In this document: one piece after another, positions 62,321 to 64,000 of the stretch
How positions within the stretch are numbered: position 1 is the first letter of the stretch
Layout of the letters: each line of letters opens with the position of its first letter
Origin: Prorocentrum cordatum
Taxonomy: Eukaryota > Sar > Dinophyceae > Prorocentrales > Prorocentraceae
Assembly: GCA_963575745.1 (NCBI GenBank)
Contig: CAUYUJ010015840.1
Location: forward strand, 219,501 to 283,500
Direction: 5' to 3'
DNA length: 64,000 nucleotides
The notes under the pieces: model-generated
Told to the model about the DNA's origin: nothing
Seen by the model: only the letters and a program-made list of their open reading frames with translations
Database searches by the model: none
Program-made: the position numbers and the translations under genes

Positions 62321-64000
62321 TCCAGGGGGGCTTCCCGTTGCCACGGCAGGATTCCCCTTCGAAGTCCGACGGAAAACGTACCTCTGGACAGGTCCTGGGC
62401 TGACGTCTTGAAAACAACAGAACAGGTCCAGAATACTCAACTTGAAGGGGCCCGCTTCGAGCCCCAGAACGGTCAAGCATGGGTCCGAGACGAAAACCAA
62501 GCCACGATGTATCCCTGGAGGGGTCTGGTGTCTGGGGACTCGTTCTGAGAGACGATGTTGTCCGAGGTCGGGATTCATACGTGTTTACTGCCTGAGGGAT
62601 CGATCTTCCTGGGCCTCGGAAGATGGTTGAAATAAACCGCATCCACAGCCCCCTGGGGTAGCAGGACATCGGTTTCCCAGGCGGTGGATACTTGGCTCCA
62701 ACAAAAGTTTCCTTTGAAACTCGCAAGAGGAATAATATGTATGTAAACCCGTCGGCAAGATGAAAAGTCACGCGCGCATGCTCAGCGTTCGCACGCACGC
62801 GATCCCAAGACGTCCCATGGCCACAACATGCTTCCAGGAATGCCTCAGGCCACGGACGATAACGTCCAGAGGACTCAGGATGATGCCACCCCAACGCGAT
62901 CCCGCCATGGATTCTGGACCGTCTCAGGCCGACTCGCAGATGACGAAGCACATGAGCAACGCGTGACGCCGAGATGGCCCGATGACAACAAGATGGATCC
63001 AAGCGCGCCCAGGGTGGCCTTATAATGACCACGCGATGGTTGCGTGATCCAAACATGACCCGGATACGATCTCAAGATGACCTCAAGACGACCCCAACAC
63101 GGCAATAATACTGCAACTTATGAGCCCCATCTTACTTCGAGCCGATCCCAGCATGGTGGGATCCGTGAACGGCCCGGGATTTTGGTCTACCCCATTTTTA
63201 ATGGGTGGGATGTTGATCGTCCTGAACTAAACTTATAATATTAAAGCGGAATAAGCGAGGCGGGATCCCGCCCGGCCCACGGAGGAAGACAACATTGCTA
63301 GGCTTCTACGGGGGTAGGGGGTTCGGAAAGGGGCGTCGTTTACTTCCGCTGACATTGGCAAGCCTTCCGGCGGCCTTCCCCAGTCTTCCGCCTCGTTTTA
63401 CTTCCGTCGACTTCCGCCGGCCAGCGTCGTGAGGAAAATTCCAGGAACTTTCATTGGGCCGATGTATGTATAAATCCCCGCCTCGACGGCAAGAAGCCGC
63501 GGGCAGTAAAGTAACGTTTCGCCACCCTGGACGCACAATGATCTCGGCAGGGCTCGGCGGGTGCGAGCTTTGATGGAGACGAACCCTCGAGCGAAAAAAC
63601 ACAAAGACCATGACCACGATGTCGCGGGATAGTCGACGCCGGCCGTCGCCGATTCGCGAGGATGCTCCACGAAGTGACGGTGACCAAGACGGGCGAAGAC
63701 CAAGATCGGCACCGAGGTTTTCGCGTTCGGCCCTGGTCATGGTCGTCGTGTCCTTTCCCTCCATTCCCCAGGCGGTCCTCCTCGCTTCCTTTCCCCCTCC
63801 TCCCTCCTCCCTCCCTCCTGCCTCCTCCCTCCTGCCACTGCAAGTCCCTCCTCCTCCCTCCTGCCACTGCAGGTCCCACTGCAAGTCCCTCCTCCCTCCT
63901 CCCTCCCCTCTGCCGCGCCTGCCTTCGGCCTGGAGGGGCCGAGGCGGCCCCCGCGGCCCCTCGGACGAGAGAGCGCTGCTGCCAGGCGGGGCCTGGCGGA
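62321..64000. other. Unassigned sequence to the window end
   Basis: No gene is recognised. 62840-63100 holds loosely repeated GATGACC/CCAAGA strings. 63180-63300 is AT-richer with short palindromes (CCCATTTTTAATGGG and GGCGGGATCCCGCC). 63770-63905 is a CCTCC tract with CTGCCACTGCA(A/G)GTCCC repeats. Confidence 0.4.

Overview
This window looks like nuclear DNA of a dinoflagellate. The evidence is (1) a 60S ribosomal protein L26 gene whose single intron cannot be given GT-AG ends and fits GA-AG; (2) a near-match (19 of 21 bases) to the dinoflagellate trans-spliced leader, embedded in genomic DNA just upstream of an intronless pentatricopeptide-repeat fragment; (3) decayed retroelements whose protein motifs resemble those I know from dinoflagellate genomes; and (4) GC-rich DNA crowded with triplet microsatellites and fold-back elements. 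I cannot fix the genus. Most open frames are chance products of GC-rich or repetitive DNA, and only one gene (RPL26, 55531-56365, +) is convincingly intact.

Layout. 1-1450: pyrimidine-rich DNA, a CAT tract and a small membrane-type ORF. 1450-6290: a frame-broken DIRS-like tyrosine-recombinase retroelement, in the order ORF1-like region, reverse transcriptase with a YADN box, recombinase (catalytic Tyr replaced by Cys), then a C5-methyltransferase-like module. 6300-20000: repeats, including two blocks of CTTGGGGCC-type repeats, 88-bp and 73-bp tandem arrays, a 1.2-kb GGA tract and a ~275-bp pure ATG tract. 20040-23270: LINE-A (RT, zinc finger, RNase H). 23438-26165 and 35850-37770: two oppositely oriented copies of a satellite-bearing element ('S'). 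Between them lie LINE-B (27340-30800), ORFs I do not recognise and a GAT tract. The right S copy sits inside a small TIR element ('Z'). 38.0-40.1 kb: fold-back elements, spliced-leader relics and a PPR retro-fragment. 40-49 kb: mostly unassigned sequence with small inverted-repeat elements and weak exon candidates. 49.2-52.0 kb: a third S copy, a CAT tract and truncated LINE-C. 52.4-55.4 kb: satellites and triplet repeats. 55.5-56.4 kb: RPL26. 56.4-64 kb: repeats, MITE-like elements and polypyrimidine tracts.

The strongest biological story is the link between fold-back mobile elements and introns. The RPL26 intron consists largely of two fold-back elements (X and Y), both with relatives elsewhere in the window, and it is bounded by a 5-bp direct repeat. 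That is what an intron created by insertion of a MITE-like 'introner' would look like. Protein assignments rest on my recognition of family motifs; no search was run.
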